A stretch of DNA of 64,000 nucleotides from Microbacterium sp. LCT-H2 (GTDB taxonomy: Bacteria > Actinomycetota > Actinomycetes > Actinomycetales > Microbacteriaceae), in assembly GCF_001866135.1 (NCBI RefSeq), contig NZ_MODW01000002.1, positions 766,479 through 830,478 on the forward strand, in the 5' to 3' direction. A model generated the notes under the pieces. That model searched no databases and had not been told where the DNA came from. It was given only the letters and a program-made list of their open reading frames with translations. Shown here in pieces: positions 8,775 to 17,738 of the stretch. The translations under genes were made by a program, and so were the position numbers. Numbering within the stretch: the first letter of the stretch is position 1; each line of letters starts with the position of its first letter.

Positions 8775-10774
8775 GCGAGATCCCCTGCCTTCAGCACCAG
8801 CGCGTGCGACGTGATGGCCGCGCCGATCCGGCGCACCGCGTCGGCGACCGGCACGCCGTTCTCCTGCGTGCCGTCGCGGAAGCGGAACGACACCGTGCCT
8901 GCGGCGCGATCCTGCTCCCCCACGATGAGGATGAGCGGGACCTTCGCCGTGGTGTGGGTGCGGATCTTCTTCTGCATGCGGTCATCGGAGTGATCGACGT
9001 CGGCCCGCACGCCCGCCGCGCGCAGCTGCGCGATGACGTCATCCAGGTAGTCGCCGTACTGCTCGGCCACGGGCACGCCCACGACCTGGCTCGGCGCGAG
9101 CCAGAGCGGGAAGTCGCCGGCATAGTGCTCGAGGAGGATCGCGAAGAAGCGCTCGACGGAGCCGAGGAGCGCCCGGTGGATCATCACGGGCCGGTGCTTC
9201 TGCCCGTCGGGACCGGTGTACTCCAGCTCGAAGCGGTCGGGCTGGTTGAAGTCGAGCTGGATGGTCGACATCTGCCAGGTGCGGCCGATGGCGTCGCGGG
9301 CCTGCACCGAGATCTTCGGTCCGTAGAAGGCGGCGCCCCCGGGGTCGGCCACGAGCTCGAGACCGGACTCGATCGCGACCTCGCGCAGCGTGTCGATCGC
9401 GGTCGACCACTGCTCGGGCTCGCCCAGGAACTTCGGGTTGCCCTCCTCGTTCGTCGAGAGCTCGAGGTAGAAGTCGTTGAGGCCGTAGTCGCGGAGCAGG
9501 TCGAGCACGAGGTTCAGGTTGGTGGTGATCTCCTCCTTGACCTGGTCCTGGGCGACGTAGATGTGCGCGTCGTCCTGGGTCAGGCCGCGCACGCGGGTGA
9601 GTCCGGACAGCGTTCCGCTCTTCTCGTAGCGGTAGACCGTGCCGAACTCGGCCAGACGCAGCGGCAACTCCCGGTAGGAGCGCCCGCGCGAACGGAAGAT
9701 GAGGTTGTGGAACGGGCAGTTCATCGGCTTGAGGTAGTAGTCCTGGCCCTGGCGGGTGACGTTGCCCTCATCGTCGACGACCTCGTCGAGGTGCATCGGG
9801 GGGAACATGCCGTCCGCGTAGGTCTGCAGGTGCCCGGACGTCATGAAGAGATCCTTCTTCGTGATGTGCGGACTGTTGACGAGGTCGTAGCCGTTGCGCA
9901 GCAGGTGCTTGCGCAGGTTCTCCTCGATCTCGTAGCGGATGATGCCGCCCTTGGGGTGGAACACCGCCAGTCCCGAGCCGATCTCGTCCGGGAAGGAGAA
10001 CAGGTCCATCTCGGCGCCGAGCTTGCGGTGGTCACGGCGCTCGGCCTCGGCGATGCGCTCCTGGTAGGCGCGCAGCTCGTCCTTCGTCGGCCACGCGGTG
10101 CCGTAGATGCGCTGGAGCTGCGGGTTCTTCTCGCTTCCCCGCCAGTACGCGGCGGCGATGCGGGTGAGGTCCCAGCCGTTGCCGATCATGCGCGTGTTGG
10201 GCAGGTGCGGACCGCGGCAGAGGTCCTTCCAGACGACCTCGCCGTCGCGGGTGGTGTTGTCGTAGATCGTGAGCTCGCCCTCCCCCACCTCGACGGAGGC
10301 ACCCTCGGCGATCTCGCCCTCGGAGCCCGTCGAAGGGCCCTTGAGCCCGATGAGCTCGAGCTTGAACGGCTCGTCCGCGAGCTCCGCACGAGCCTCCTCG
10401 TCGGTCACGACGCGACGGACGAAGCGCTGGCCCTCGCGGACGATGCGCTGCATCTCCTTGGAGATCGCCTTGATGTCCTCCGGCGTGAACGGCGTGTCGA
10501 CGCCGAAGTCGTAGTAGAAGCCATCCGTGATGGGCGGACCGATGCCGAGGTTCGCCTGCGGGTTGATCCGCTGCACCGCCTGGGCGAGCACGTGCGCGGT
10601 CGAGTGACGCAGGATGTTCAGGCCGTCGGGGCTGTCGATCGTGACGGGCTCGACGTCGTCGGTCTCGGTGACCGTCGCAGCGAGGTCCTTCAGGACGCCG
10701 CCGACGCGCATGGCGACGACGTTTCGGTCAGAGAACAGGGCGAAGCCGTCGGTCGGCTGGGCGTTTTCAGGCAC
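8771..10774 (-). CDS. thrS: Threonyl-tRNA synthetase
   Basis: Class II synthetase that charges tRNA-Thr. The 667-residue protein has an N-terminal TGS-like domain, then the editing domain with [12 protein letters not shown] and the zinc-binding catalytic core (MNCPFHN and later His ligands). It ends with the anticodon-binding domain containing QYGDYLDDV. The GTG start at 10774 has GGAG at about 7 nt. I see no T-box leader in the 58 bp upstream, as expected in this group. It is the first gene of a two-gene unit with the HIT protein. Confidence 0.97.
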   Translation of the reverse strand: MPENAQPTDGFALFSDRNVVAMRVGGVLKDLAATVTETDDVEPVTIDSPDGLNILRHSTAHVLAQAVQRINPQANLGIGPPITDGFYYDFGVDTPFTPEDIKAISKEMQRIVREGQRFVRRVVTDEEARAELADEPFKLELIGLKGPSTGSEGEIAEGASVEVGEGELTIYDNTTRDGEVVWKDLCRGPHLPNTRMIGNGWDLTRIAAAYWRGSEKNPQLQRIYGTAWPTKDELRAYQERIAEAERRDHRKLGAEMDLFSFPDEIGSGLAVFHPKGGIIRYEIEENLRKHLLRNGYDLVNSPHITKKDLFMTSGHLQTYADGMFPPMHLDEVVDDEGNVTRQGQDYYLKPMNCPFHNLIFRSRGRSYRELPLRLAEFGTVYRYEKSGTLSGLTRVRGLTQDDAHIYVAQDQVKEEITTNLNLVLDLLRDYGLNDFYLELSTNEEGNPKFLGEPEQWSTAIDTLREVAIESGLELVADPGGAAFYGPKISVQARDAIGRTWQMSTIQLDFNQPDRFELEYTGPDGQKHRPVMIHRALLGSVERFFAILLEHYAGDFPLWLAPSQVVGVPVAEQYGDYLDDVIAQLRAAGVRADVDHSDDRMQKKIRTHTTAKVPLILIVGEQDRAAGTVSFRFRDGTQENGVPVADAVRRIGAAITSHALVLKAGDLA

Positions 10775-10832
10775 TGATCACTCCATCTGGGTCTGGATCT
10801 AGGCTACTCGTCCGCTCGCAGGTCGCCGACCG

Positions 10833-11192
10833 TCACGCGGCGGTCTCCGACAGCGGATCCGCGGCCGTCGGCGCGAAGATGATGATCGCCGCCCCGACCA
10901 GCGCCACCGCGGAGCCGATCACGTCCCACGAGGTCGGGCGGAATCCGTCGACGATGACGCCCCAGGCGAGGGATCCGGCGATGAAGATCCCGCCGTACGC
11001 AGCCAGGACACGGCCGAAGTTCGCATCCGGCTGCAGGGCCGCGATGAACCCGTAGGCCCCGAGCGCCATGACCCCCAGGACCGCGAACAGCCAGCCCCTC
11101 TCCTCCTTCACCGCCTGCCAGACGAGCCAGGCGCCGCCGATCTCGGCGACGGCGGCGAGGAGGAAGAGGACGGTGATGCGCAGCACGGTCAT
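10833..11192 (-). CDS. YnfA family (UPF0060) small membrane protein
   Basis: A 119-residue inner-membrane protein with four predicted helices. Family marks are [11 protein letters not shown] in helix 1, [25 protein letters not shown] in the middle and [17 protein letters not shown] at the end. Some YnfA proteins behave as small-multidrug-resistance-like exporters, but the role here is unknown. I chose the ATG at 11192, six nt after a CACACT hexamer (11204-11199), over an upstream in-frame ATG at 11249 that would add a non-membrane tail. It is divergent from the DoxX-like gene with about 50 bp between starts. Confidence 0.85.
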   Translation of the reverse strand: MTVLRITVLFLLAAVAEIGGAWLVWQAVKEERGWLFAVLGVMALGAYGFIAALQPDANFGRVLAAYGGIFIAGSLAWGVIVDGFRPTSWDVIGSAVALVGAAIIIFAPTAADPLSETAA

Positions 11193-11242
11193 CGCCTCAG
11201 TGTGACAGCCGCGGCGTCCGACGGGGACGATAGCGTGGGCGC

Positions 11243-11620
11243 ATGACACGGACGATCGCCCGCTGGCTCCTCGCTCTCGCCCTCGGGGCGATGGGCGTGC
11301 TGCACTTCACTCAGACACGCGGGTTCCGGGTCGTCGTGCCCGACTGGGCGACCCGCCTGACCCGGATGGACAAGGACACGATCGTCCTGGCGTCGGGTGC
11401 GGCCGAGGTCGCGCTCGCGGCGGGGCTGGTGGCCCTGCCCCGCGAGCGCCGACGGATGGGATGGGCCACGGCGGGTTTCTTCGCCGCAGTCTTCCCCGGC
11501 AACTGGCATCAGTGGCGCACCGGGCGTTCGACGCCGGGGCTCGACACGGACCAGCGGCGGTTCGGCCGCCTGTTCCTGCAGCCTCTGCTGATCGCCTGGG
11601 CGCTGTGGGCGACCCGATGA
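11243..11620 (+). CDS. DoxX-like four-helix membrane protein
   Basis: A 125-residue membrane protein with four hydrophobic segments and the conserved GVLHF...FRVVVPDW...[14 protein letters not shown] pattern of the DoxX/MauE-like group. Function is unknown; relatives are linked to redox or thiol metabolism. The ATG lies six nt after a TAGCGT -10 hexamer (11231-11236) with no ribosome site, so the mRNA is probably leaderless. Its stop overlaps the photolyase start by 4 nt (ATGA), making a two-gene operon. Confidence 0.8.
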   Translation: MTRTIARWLLALALGAMGVLHFTQTRGFRVVVPDWATRLTRMDKDTIVLASGAAEVALAAGLVALPRERRRMGWATAGFFAAVFPGNWHQWRTGRSTPGLDTDQRRFGRLFLQPLLIAWALWATR

Positions 11621-12966
11621 CGTCGCCCTCGATCGTCTGGTTCCGCGACGATCTCCGCCTGGCCGACAACCCCGCGCTGCGTGCCGCCGTCGAGCGCGAC
11701 GAACCGATCATCGCGCTCTTCCTCCTCGACGAGGAGTCCCCCGGCATCCGTCCGCTGGGCGGCGCGGCGCGCTGGTGGCTGCACCATTCGCTGGCCTCGC
11801 TCGCCGGACGACTGCGTGAGAAGGGGGCGACGCTGGTGCTGCGGCGCGGGCCCGCCGACCGGGTCGTGCGAGAACTGGTCGCCGAGTCGGGTGCGGGAGC
11901 GGTGTTCTGGAACCGCCGCTACGGGGCGGCCGGACGCGAGATCGATGCCGGGCTGAAGGCGACCCTGCGCGACGACGGTCTCCAGGTGGAATCCTTCGCC
12001 GGGTCGCTCCTCCACGAGCCGTGGACCGTCACCACCGGGAGCGGCACGCACTACTCCGTCTTCACGCCGTTCTGGCGGGCCTGTCTGGCCCTTCCGGCCC
12101 CGCGCGCTCCGCTCCCCGAGCCCCGCGAGCTTCGCGGCGTCGGCACGCGGCTCTCCTCCGACGCGCTGGACGACTGGGGGCTGCTGCCCACCACCCCGGA
12201 CTGGGCGGGCGGTCTGCGCGACACCTGGGAGCCCGGCGAGCCCGCCGCGCGCCGCCGGTTGCAGCACTTCCTCGCCGAAGACCTCCGCACGTACGACCAC
12301 GCTCGCGACGCGCCGGCTGCCGGTGCCACCTCCCGGCTGTCTCCGCGTCTGCGCTGGGGCGAGCTCAGCCCCTTCACCGTGTGGCACGAGGCGATCGAGG
12401 TCGACGGCGCCGGCGGATTCCTCTCGGAACTCGGCTGGCGCGAGTTCGCCTGGCACACGCTGTTCCACTTCCCCGATCTCGCGACGAAGAACCTGCGGCG
12501 CGAGTTCGACGCGTTCCCGTGGCCTCCGCTGGATCCCGCACGCCTGGAGCTCTGGCAGCACGGCGAGACCGGAGTCCCCCTCGTCGACGCGGGCATGCGG
12601 GAGCTCTGGCACACGGGGTACATGCACAACCGGGTGCGGATGGTCACGGCATCGTTCCTCGTCAAGAATCTTCTCATCGACTGGCGGCTCGGCGAGGAGT
12701 GGTTCTGGGACACGTTGGTCGACGCCGATGACGCGAGCAACCCGTTCAACTGGCAGTGGGTCGCGGGCTCCGGTGCCGACGCCGCCCCGTACTTCCGCGT
12801 GTTCAACCCGGAGCTGCAGGCCAAGAAGTTCGACGGCGAGGGGCAGTACATCGGGCGCTGGGCCGCAGACGCCCCCACTGAGCCGATCGTCGACCTCGGC
12901 GAGACCCGCAAGGCAGCGCTCGCGGCCTACGACGTCGTGAAGCGCTCGGGCGCACCGCGGAGCTGA
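11617..12966 (+). CDS. phr: Deoxyribodipyrimidine photolyase (class I)
   Basis: Flavoprotein that uses blue light to split UV-induced pyrimidine dimers. The 449-residue protein starts at an ATG overlapping the previous stop by 4 nt. The N-terminal antenna domain begins SIVWFRDDLRLADNPAL. The FAD domain contains SRLSPRLRWGELSP, LGWREFAWHTLFHFP, the helix with MRELWHTGYMHNRVRMV, and DDASNPFNWQWVAGSGADAAPYFRVFNP (given here as a motif region, about residues 374-400). A longer frame runs upstream, but that part lies opposite the membrane gene and is not coding. Confidence 0.94.
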   Translation: MTSPSIVWFRDDLRLADNPALRAAVERDEPIIALFLLDEESPGIRPLGGAARWWLHHSLASLAGRLREKGATLVLRRGPADRVVRELVAESGAGAVFWNRRYGAAGREIDAGLKATLRDDGLQVESFAGSLLHEPWTVTTGSGTHYSVFTPFWRACLALPAPRAPLPEPRELRGVGTRLSSDALDDWGLLPTTPDWAGGLRDTWEPGEPAARRRLQHFLAEDLRTYDHARDAPAAGATSRLSPRLRWGELSPFTVWHEAIEVDGAGGFLSELGWREFAWHTLFHFPDLATKNLRREFDAFPWPPLDPARLELWQHGETGVPLVDAGMRELWHTGYMHNRVRMVTASFLVKNLLIDWRLGEEWFWDTLVDADDASNPFNWQWVAGSGADAAPYFRVFNPELQAKKFDGEGQYIGRWAADAPTEPIVDLGETRKAALAAYDVVKRSGAPRS

Positions 12967-13016
12967 CGCCTGGCTCACGCCCGCGGCGACCACCGGCGCA
13001 TGGCAGACTGGTGCCC

Positions 13017-13622
13017 GTGAGCCCGTCCCGCAAGCCCGCCGTCGTGCGGGGCTTCGCGACCTCGTCGCTCGCGATCTTCGTGGCCCTGGCGGGTCACGTG
13101 AGCGGCGGCGGGGAGATGCCGGGTCCTCTCGGCATCCTGGTGCCCTGGCTGTTCGCCTTCATGGTGTGCGTGCTCCTCGCCGGACGAAGGCTCTCCCTCA
13201 CCCGGCTCACCCTCTCCGTGGCCGTGAGCCAGTTCCTCTTCCACGTGCTCTTCGTGCTCGGCACGGTCAGCGCGTCCGGCGTGGCTGTCCGTCACGTGCA
13301 CGGCGCTCCGCTCGTCCTCCCTGCGGTCGAGGGCTCCGCGGTCGTCGCGACCATCGACGCCTCGATGTGGCTCGGGCACGCCCTCGCCTCCCTCCTCACT
13401 GTGGCGGCTCTCCACCGCGGGGAGCGGCTGCTCCTCACCCTGCGCGATCTCGCCGTCCGACTGGTCCGCTGGGTGCGTCGACGTGCGGACGTGACGCTCG
13501 CCCCGCGCTCCGCCGCTTCTCCGTTCCGCCTCGCCGGGCTCTTCCTCGTGCCGGCGGGCCGTGGTCTTCGCCTTCTCACTCCGCTTCTCGGGCGCGCCCC
13601 GCCCGCTCTCCCCGCGCTCTGA
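13017..13622 (+). CDS. Multi-helix membrane protein at head of copper/heme operon, function unknown
   Basis: About 200 residues with four or five hydrophobic segments in the first 135 residues, then a basic, arginine- and leucine-rich cytoplasmic tail. A His pair in the VRHVHGAPL loop could bind metal, but this is speculation. I do not recognise a named family. The GTG at 13017 lies seven nt after CAGACT (13004-13009), fitting a leaderless start; a GTG two codons earlier (13011) is possible. It is followed by CopC, PCuAC and DyP genes on the same strand, so a role in copper handling at the membrane is plausible. The 111-bp gap to copC shows only a GAAGAGAGG ribosome site. Confidence 0.7.
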   Translation: MSPSRKPAVVRGFATSSLAIFVALAGHVSGGGEMPGPLGILVPWLFAFMVCVLLAGRRLSLTRLTLSVAVSQFLFHVLFVLGTVSASGVAVRHVHGAPLVLPAVEGSAVVATIDASMWLGHALASLLTVAALHRGERLLLTLRDLAVRLVRWVRRRADVTLAPRSAASPFRLAGLFLVPAGRGLRLLTPLLGRAPPALPAL

Positions 13623-13733
13623 TCCGCGCCCGCGGCCTCCCGCCGTGCGGTGCGTCCTCGCGCCGTCCCCGGTGACGCGCGTTCGAACGCAGGTACCCGC
13701 GTCGCTCGGCGACGTCTGAAGAGAGGCTCTTCC

Positions 13734-14357
13734 ATGTCCCCTGTCCGCAGATTCGCGGCCGGGGCGGTGCTGGCGGCTGTCGCGATCCTCGCGACGGCAG
13801 CGCCGGCGACCGCCCATGACCAACTCATCGAGAGCAGCCCTGCCGACGGGGAACGGCTCGACACCGCGCCCGTCAGCGTCACGATGACGTTCTCGGGCGA
13901 GCTCCTCGTCCTCGACGAGTCGACCGCCGGGGCCGTCGTCCTCGTCGTCGACGCGGAGGGTGAGGACTGGGCGACCGGCGAAGTGGAGGTCCGCGGACGG
14001 AACGTCACCGCTGCCCTCCTGCCCGACATGCCGGACGGCGGGTACCAGGTGCGCTGGCAGGTCGTCTCCGAGGACGGGCACCCGATCGCGGGGATCATCC
14101 CCTTCGCGATCGGAGACGCCGTTCCGCTGGAGTCGACCGGGAACCCGGGGCCGACCGCGTCCGCCCCGAGCGGATCGTCGACCGCATCGGATCAGAACGC
14201 AGACGAGACGGGCGATCCGATCCGGGTCCTGCTCGTCGGCGGGTCAGGGGCGGCAGTCGCCGTCGCCGTCTTCGCCGTCCTCCTCCTCATCCTCCGCCGC
14301 CGTCGCGCGGCCGCCGTGGCGCCGGAATCCGGCGACGACACGGCAGAGAACTCCTGA
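13734..14357 (+). CDS. CopC-domain copper-binding protein, exported and membrane-anchored
   Basis: CopC domains bind Cu(II) outside the membrane. The signal peptide is cut near ATA|HDQL, leaving His28 as the mature N-terminal residue, a classic CopC copper ligand. A second ligand is His115 in SEDGHPIAG. After the beta-sandwich comes a Ser/Pro/Thr-rich linker (about 125-160), one transmembrane helix (about 163-187) and an RRRR stop-transfer. I chose the ATG at 13734, where a good ribosome site exists, instead of an upstream in-frame start at 13650. Eleven bp separate it from the PCuAC gene. No CopD domain is fused or adjacent. Confidence 0.9.
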   Translation: MSPVRRFAAGAVLAAVAILATAAPATAHDQLIESSPADGERLDTAPVSVTMTFSGELLVLDESTAGAVVLVVDAEGEDWATGEVEVRGRNVTAALLPDMPDGGYQVRWQVVSEDGHPIAGIIPFAIGDAVPLESTGNPGPTASAPSGSSTASDQNADETGDPIRVLLVGGSGAAVAVAVFAVLLLILRRRRAAAVAPESGDDTAENS

Positions 14358-14368
14358 AAGGCATCATC

Positions 14369-14899
14369 ATGAACACTCGCACCTCCCTCCCCCGCCTCGG
14401 CGCGGCGATCGTCCTCTCGCTCCTCGCGCTCACCGGGTGCACCGCGCCCACCGCCGAAACGCCGACCAGCGCCCCCGCCGGTGAGGTCCTCCGGATCGAC
14501 GACGCCTGGGTCAAGTCGGCCGATGAAGGCATGTCCGCGGCTTTCGGCGTGCTCGTCAACGAGGGCGAGGAGGACGTGACGGTGACATCGGTCGCCTCCG
14601 CCGCCTCGCCGATGATCGAGCTGCACGAGACCGTGGAGAACGAGGCCGGGGAGATGGTCATGCGGGAGATCGCCGGAGGTTTCGTCGTCCCCGCCGGCGG
14701 CCGCGTCGCCCTCGAGCCCGGGGGGAATCACATCATGATGATGGACCTCTCCGAGCCTCTGGAAGCCGGTGACGAGATCGCTTTCACCGTCACCCTGTCG
14801 GACGACTCCACGTTCGAGTTCGCCGCGCCGGTGAAGGACTACTCCGGCGCGAACGAGAACTACGACGGCGCGGACGACCACGAGGGCATGGACCACTGA
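14369..14899 (+). CDS. PCuAC-type periplasmic copper chaperone, lipoprotein
   Basis: PCuAC proteins carry Cu(I) outside the membrane and deliver it to cuproenzymes such as cytochrome oxidase. A lipobox LTGC puts the lipidated Cys at residue 24. The copper motif is spread over His86, Met96/Met98, His121 and Met123, in the order H...M...HxM. A short acidic tail ends in DDHEGMDH, with extra His and Met. It lies 11 bp after copC, and its stop shares one base with the DyP start (TGATG). The role in the operon is probably to move copper between CopC and a target not encoded here. Confidence 0.9.
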   Translation: MNTRTSLPRLGAAIVLSLLALTGCTAPTAETPTSAPAGEVLRIDDAWVKSADEGMSAAFGVLVNEGEEDVTVTSVASAASPMIELHETVENEAGEMVMREIAGGFVVPAGGRVALEPGGNHIMMMDLSEPLEAGDEIAFTVTLSDDSTFEFAAPVKDYSGANENYDGADDHEGMDH

Positions 14900-16125
14900 T
14901 GTCCGCGCGCGTCTCGGGCGCGCGCACCGGCCGCACCGGCTCGACCCGGCGGCAGTTCCTTCTCGGAGGGGCTGTCGCCGGTGTCGGGGCCGCCGTCGCG
15001 GTCGGGGCGGACCTCGCCCTCACGCGAGCGGACACGGAGGCTCCCGCGGCCCGTGCTCCGCTCAACGGCTCCCTCACCGTTCCGTTCCACGGCGTCCATC
15101 AGGCCGGGATCGACACCCCCGCCCAGGCGCACGGCTCGTTCGTGGCGCTCGATCTCCGGCCGGAAGTCGACCGCGACGGACTTCGCCGGCTCCTGCGTAT
15201 CCTCACGGACGATGCGGCGCGGCTGACCCAGGGACGCGGGGCGCTGGCGGACTCCGAGCCGGAGCTCGCCGTCGCCCCCGCCCGGTTGACCGTCACGTTC
15301 GGCTTCGGCCCGGCTCTCGTGGCACGGGCCGGCGGCAGCAGTCCGTCCTGGCTCGCTCCCCTGCCCGCCTTCCGGGTGGATCGCCTGCAGCCGGGGTTCA
15401 GCGAGGGAGACCTGCTCCTCCAGCTCGCCGCCGACGATCCCCTGACGGTCGCGCACGCGCAGCGCATGCTCCTGAAGGACGCGCGCGGCTTCGCGACCGT
15501 CCGGTGGATCCAGCAGGGCTTCCGCCGCGCGCACGGCACCGAGCGACCGGGGACGACCATGCGCAACCTCTTCGGGCAGGTCGACGGGACGAGCAACCCG
15601 CAGCCGGGAACCGACGACTTCGACCGGGTGGTCTGGAGCGATGACGGCTGGCTGGCCGGCGGCACGGGCATGGTCCTCCGCCGCATCCGCATGGACCTCG
15701 ACGCGTGGGACCGCCTGGATCGCGGAGGCCGTGAGGCCTCGGTGGGGCGGACGCTCCGCGACGGTGCGCCGCTCACGGGGACGTCGGAGTTCGACGAGCC
15801 GGACTTCGACGCGACGACGGCCATCGGGTTCCCCGTCATCCCGGCGTTCGCGCACATCCGGCGCGCTCGCGGTGACGGCACGGAACGCATCTTCCGCCGG
15901 GCGTACAACTACGACGAGCGCCCGGCCGGAGACGGCGTCTCCGAGTCCGGACTGCTCTTCGCCGCGTTCCAGGCCGACGTCGCGCGGCAGTTCGTCCCCA
16001 TGCAGCAACGGCTCGACGAACTCGACCTGCTCAACGAGTGGACCGTCCCGATCGGATCCGCCGTGTTCGCCGTGCCCCCGGGCTGTGCGGAGGGCGGCTA
16101 CATCGGGGAGACGCTGCTCGACTGA
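14899..16125 (+). CDS. Tat-exported DyP-type heme peroxidase (EfeB/DtpA-like)
   Basis: Dye-decolorizing peroxidase using hydrogen peroxide. The 408-residue protein has a twin-arginine signal (RRQFL at 17-21, then a hydrophobic Ala/Gly stretch), so it is exported folded with heme. The distal Asp is in FGQVDGTSNP (about 229), the proximal heme His in PAFAHIRRA (about 319), with a conserved Arg nearby. It is the last gene of the copper operon. In Streptomyces lividans a secreted DyP peroxidase (DtpA) works in a copper-trafficking pathway with a PCuAC protein and Sco; by analogy this enzyme may handle peroxide produced by copper chemistry. Confidence 0.9.
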   Translation: MSARVSGARTGRTGSTRRQFLLGGAVAGVGAAVAVGADLALTRADTEAPAARAPLNGSLTVPFHGVHQAGIDTPAQAHGSFVALDLRPEVDRDGLRRLLRILTDDAARLTQGRGALADSEPELAVAPARLTVTFGFGPALVARAGGSSPSWLAPLPAFRVDRLQPGFSEGDLLLQLAADDPLTVAHAQRMLLKDARGFATVRWIQQGFRRAHGTERPGTTMRNLFGQVDGTSNPQPGTDDFDRVVWSDDGWLAGGTGMVLRRIRMDLDAWDRLDRGGREASVGRTLRDGAPLTGTSEFDEPDFDATTAIGFPVIPAFAHIRRARGDGTERIFRRAYNYDERPAGDGVSESGLLFAAFQADVARQFVPMQQRLDELDLLNEWTVPIGSAVFAVPPGCAEGGYIGETLLD

Positions 16126-16193
16126 GGTGCGGGCTCAGAGGGGTCCGCGTCGCCGCGCCGCAGCGACGGCGAGTCTGAGCCTCGCTGCACCAC

Positions 16194-16236
16194 GTCGGGA
16201 CGCCTCCACTTCGCCTCGCGGAGGGGGCGTCCCGAC
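16194..16236. terminator. Bidirectional hairpin between DyP and DUF7882 genes
   Basis: GTCGGGACGCC (16194-16204) pairs perfectly with GGCGTCCCGAC (16226-16236), an 11-bp GC-rich stem. It lies between two convergent genes, and neither side has a strong U-tract. Confidence 0.65.
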
Positions 16237-16253
16237 TGTCGCGGCCCGGTGGC

Positions 16254-16583
16254 CTACGACACGTCCAGATTCTTGGTGACGGCGCTGCCAGCCGGCTCCG
16301 GCACGAGATACAGGCCGTTCGGCGAGTTGGCGGTGTACGCCAGCGCGTCGACCCAGGCCCGATTGACCTCCGGCTGACGGCTCCCCACGTACTTGAACAC
16401 CATGGAGCTCCCGGCATGGATCCAGACGGTGATCCGTCCGCCCCCGATGCTGGCGTCCTCCTTCCAGGTGTACGGGAAGGGCTCGCCCCGCCGCAGCTTC
16501 GCCGTCATCACCAGCTGCAAATGTCGCAGCGCGCGGTCTTCGACCTCGACCTTGGTGCTTCCTTCGTAGATGAACCTGCCCAT
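16254..16583 (-). CDS. DUF7882-type small conserved protein
   Basis: A 109-residue soluble protein starting MGRFIYEGSTKVEVEDRAL, followed by HLQLVMTAKLRRGEPFPYTWK and IWIH-like strands, and ending in an Ala/Val-rich tail. This N-terminus recurs in many short Microbacteriaceae proteins, some labelled ATP-dependent DNA ligase-like. I assign no function. AGGAGG precedes the ATG at 16583 at good distance, so upstream in-frame codons are excluded. The 170 bp upstream, before the next gene, should hold its promoter; I see no clear hexamers there. Confidence 0.8.
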   Translation of the reverse strand: MGRFIYEGSTKVEVEDRALRHLQLVMTAKLRRGEPFPYTWKEDASIGGGRITVWIHAGSSMVFKYVGSRQPEVNRAWVDALAYTANSPNGLYLVPEPAGSAVTKNLDVS

Positions 16584-16754
16584 GTCCGCCCTCCTGAGGT
16601 GATCGCCACGAAATCTCGTCCCACGGAAGAGCGATCGTCGATCGCAGGTGGTGATGTCGGTCCACCCTGTCATCGGCACCACCCCGTGGGGCCGAAGACG
16701 CCGATGTGCGGACGGGAAACGAACAGATCGTGCGAGTGGTGTCCACTCTCGGAG

Positions 16755-17075
16755 TCACCCCTCCACCGGCTGGACGGCGTTCCCCCAGACCCAGCAGCGG
16801 TACGTGCGCTCGCCGGCACGGAACTCGATGCCAGCCGCGAGCGGAGTGGAGCGGACGATCTTGGCCTCCACGCGGATCGCCTCCGGGCCGAACCGCACCC
16901 ACGCCCGCACCCGCCGCTGGAGCGCGTGCGGATAGACGGTGACGGCGGACTCACGCAGGGCGAGCTCGCGATCGGACAGGGACTGCAGGGGGCCGCGGCG
17001 TGCGGCGGCCTCGATGGCCTGATGCTGCGACCGCATGTCATTGTACGCGGAGAGCGCGTGACCCGAGTTCCCCAC
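16755..17075 (-). CDS. Small unknown protein behind a LexA-like box
   Basis: A 106-residue soluble protein I do not recognise. An N-terminal helical half (ALSAYNDMRSQHQAIEAA, then SLSDRELALRES) is followed by a beta-rich half with RVRAWVRFGPEAIRVEAKIVR and RTYRCWVWGNAV. The GTG start is preceded by GGAAGGAG at 5 nt, a strong ribosome site. Upstream on the same strand are TATCCT (17107-17102) as a likely -10 and a 16-bp LexA-like box. Codon use matches the neighbours. I infer a damage-inducible accessory protein; its biochemical role is open. Confidence 0.72.
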   Translation of the reverse strand: MGNSGHALSAYNDMRSQHQAIEAAARRGPLQSLSDRELALRESAVTVYPHALQRRVRAWVRFGPEAIRVEAKIVRSTPLAAGIEFRAGERTYRCWVWGNAVQPVEG

Positions 17076-17114
17076 ACCGGCTCCTTCCTCCGGCCTCGTC
17101 CAGGATACCGATAT

Positions 17115-17130
17115 TCGAACACATCTTCGA
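17115..17130 (-). promoter_or_regulatory. LexA-like SOS box upstream of the 106-residue unknown gene
   Basis: The plus strand reads TCGAACACATCTTCGA, one mismatch from TCGAAC-N4-GTTCGA. It ends eight bases upstream of the probable -10 (17107-17102) and 40 nt upstream of the GTG at 17075. The site before ruvA has the same left arm and also C in place of the right-arm G, which suggests one regulator for both. Confidence 0.6.
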
Positions 17131-17260
17131 ACTCGATCCCGGCGGCACCGAAACGCAGATTCGCACCGAGGTCGCAGAGCTCTGCCGTGAGGCTGCGACC
17201 GCGCGCGGATTTGCGACCCTGCGCGAGGGAGGAGCGGGGGGAACGGCGTGCGGGGAAGAA

Positions 17261-17285
17261 AAACCCCCGGCAGAACCGGGGGTTT
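17261..17285 (-). terminator. Intrinsic terminator of the Gly-Cys-Val tRNA unit
   Basis: AAACCCCCGG / CCGGGGGTTT form a perfect 10-bp stem with a 5-nt loop. On the minus strand it is followed by a T-rich run (TTTTTCTT), so it is a classical Rho-independent terminator just downstream of tRNA-Val. Confidence 0.85.
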
Positions 17286-17289
17286 CAGG

Positions 17290-17364
17290 TGGTGCGCGAT
17301 ACTGGGATCGAACCAGTGACCTCTTCCGTGTCAGGGAAGCGCGCTACCGCTGCGCCAATCGCGC
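17290..17364 (-). tRNA. tRNA-Val (GAC)
   Basis: The cloverleaf reads from 17364: acceptor GCGCGAT/ATCGCGC, D-arm GCGC...GCGC, and anticodon stem CTTCC/GGAAG with loop CTGACAC (anticodon GAC). The T-arm is ACTGG-TTCGATC-CCAGT with discriminator A, and CCA is encoded. It is the last of three tandem tRNA genes on this strand. Confidence 0.95.
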
Positions 17365-17391
17365 CCGTTGGGGCTATTCAGTTTTCCCGTG

Positions 17392-17462
17392 AGGTGGCGA
17401 CGGGATTCGAACCCGTGTAAACGGCTTTGCAGGCCGGTGCCTAGCCGCTCGGCCACGCCACC
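17392..17462 (-). tRNA. tRNA-Cys (GCA)
   Basis: Acceptor GGTGGCG/CGCCACC, anticodon loop CTGCAAA (GCA), T-loop TTCGAAT and discriminator T. CCA is not encoded. It is the middle gene of the Gly-Cys-Val tandem. Confidence 0.95.
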
Positions 17463-17514
17463 GTGTGGATTGACCCCACGTGCCGCCGATCTTCGAGAAG
17501 ATCTACTGCACTCG

Positions 17515-17587
17515 AGCGGATGACGAGACTCGAACTCGCGACCCCAACCTTGGCAAGGTTGTGCGCTACCAACTGCGCTACATCCGC
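17515..17587 (-). tRNA. tRNA-Gly (GCC)
   Basis: Acceptor GCGGATG/CATCCGC, anticodon stem AACCT/AGGTT with loop TGCCA (anticodon GCC), T-loop TTCGAGT and discriminator T. It is the first gene of the tandem. A TAATGT hexamer (17626-17621) upstream is a plausible -10. The 150-bp space to the divergent tRNA-Val should hold both promoters. Confidence 0.95.
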
Positions 17588-17738
17588 ATTTCGTTCCCGG
17601 TTGTCCCGGGCACTTATGAAACATTAGCCGATGATCCGCGCTCCGCCAAACCCGTGGCGAATCTCGCGCGTGTCTCCCGGACTGGTCATCCGAGCGCTTT
17701 CCGGTCGGGTAGTATCGGTTGACGTACCCCACGGGTAT

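Noticed and set aside
8804..10777. Long plus-strand frame opposite thrS
   Set aside because: Typical antisense shadow of a high-GC gene; thrS motifs on the minus strand are unambiguous.
10775..10832. T-box or other riboswitch before thrS
   Set aside because: Only about 58 bp separate it from ynfA, and I see no T-box bulge sequence or specifier structure.
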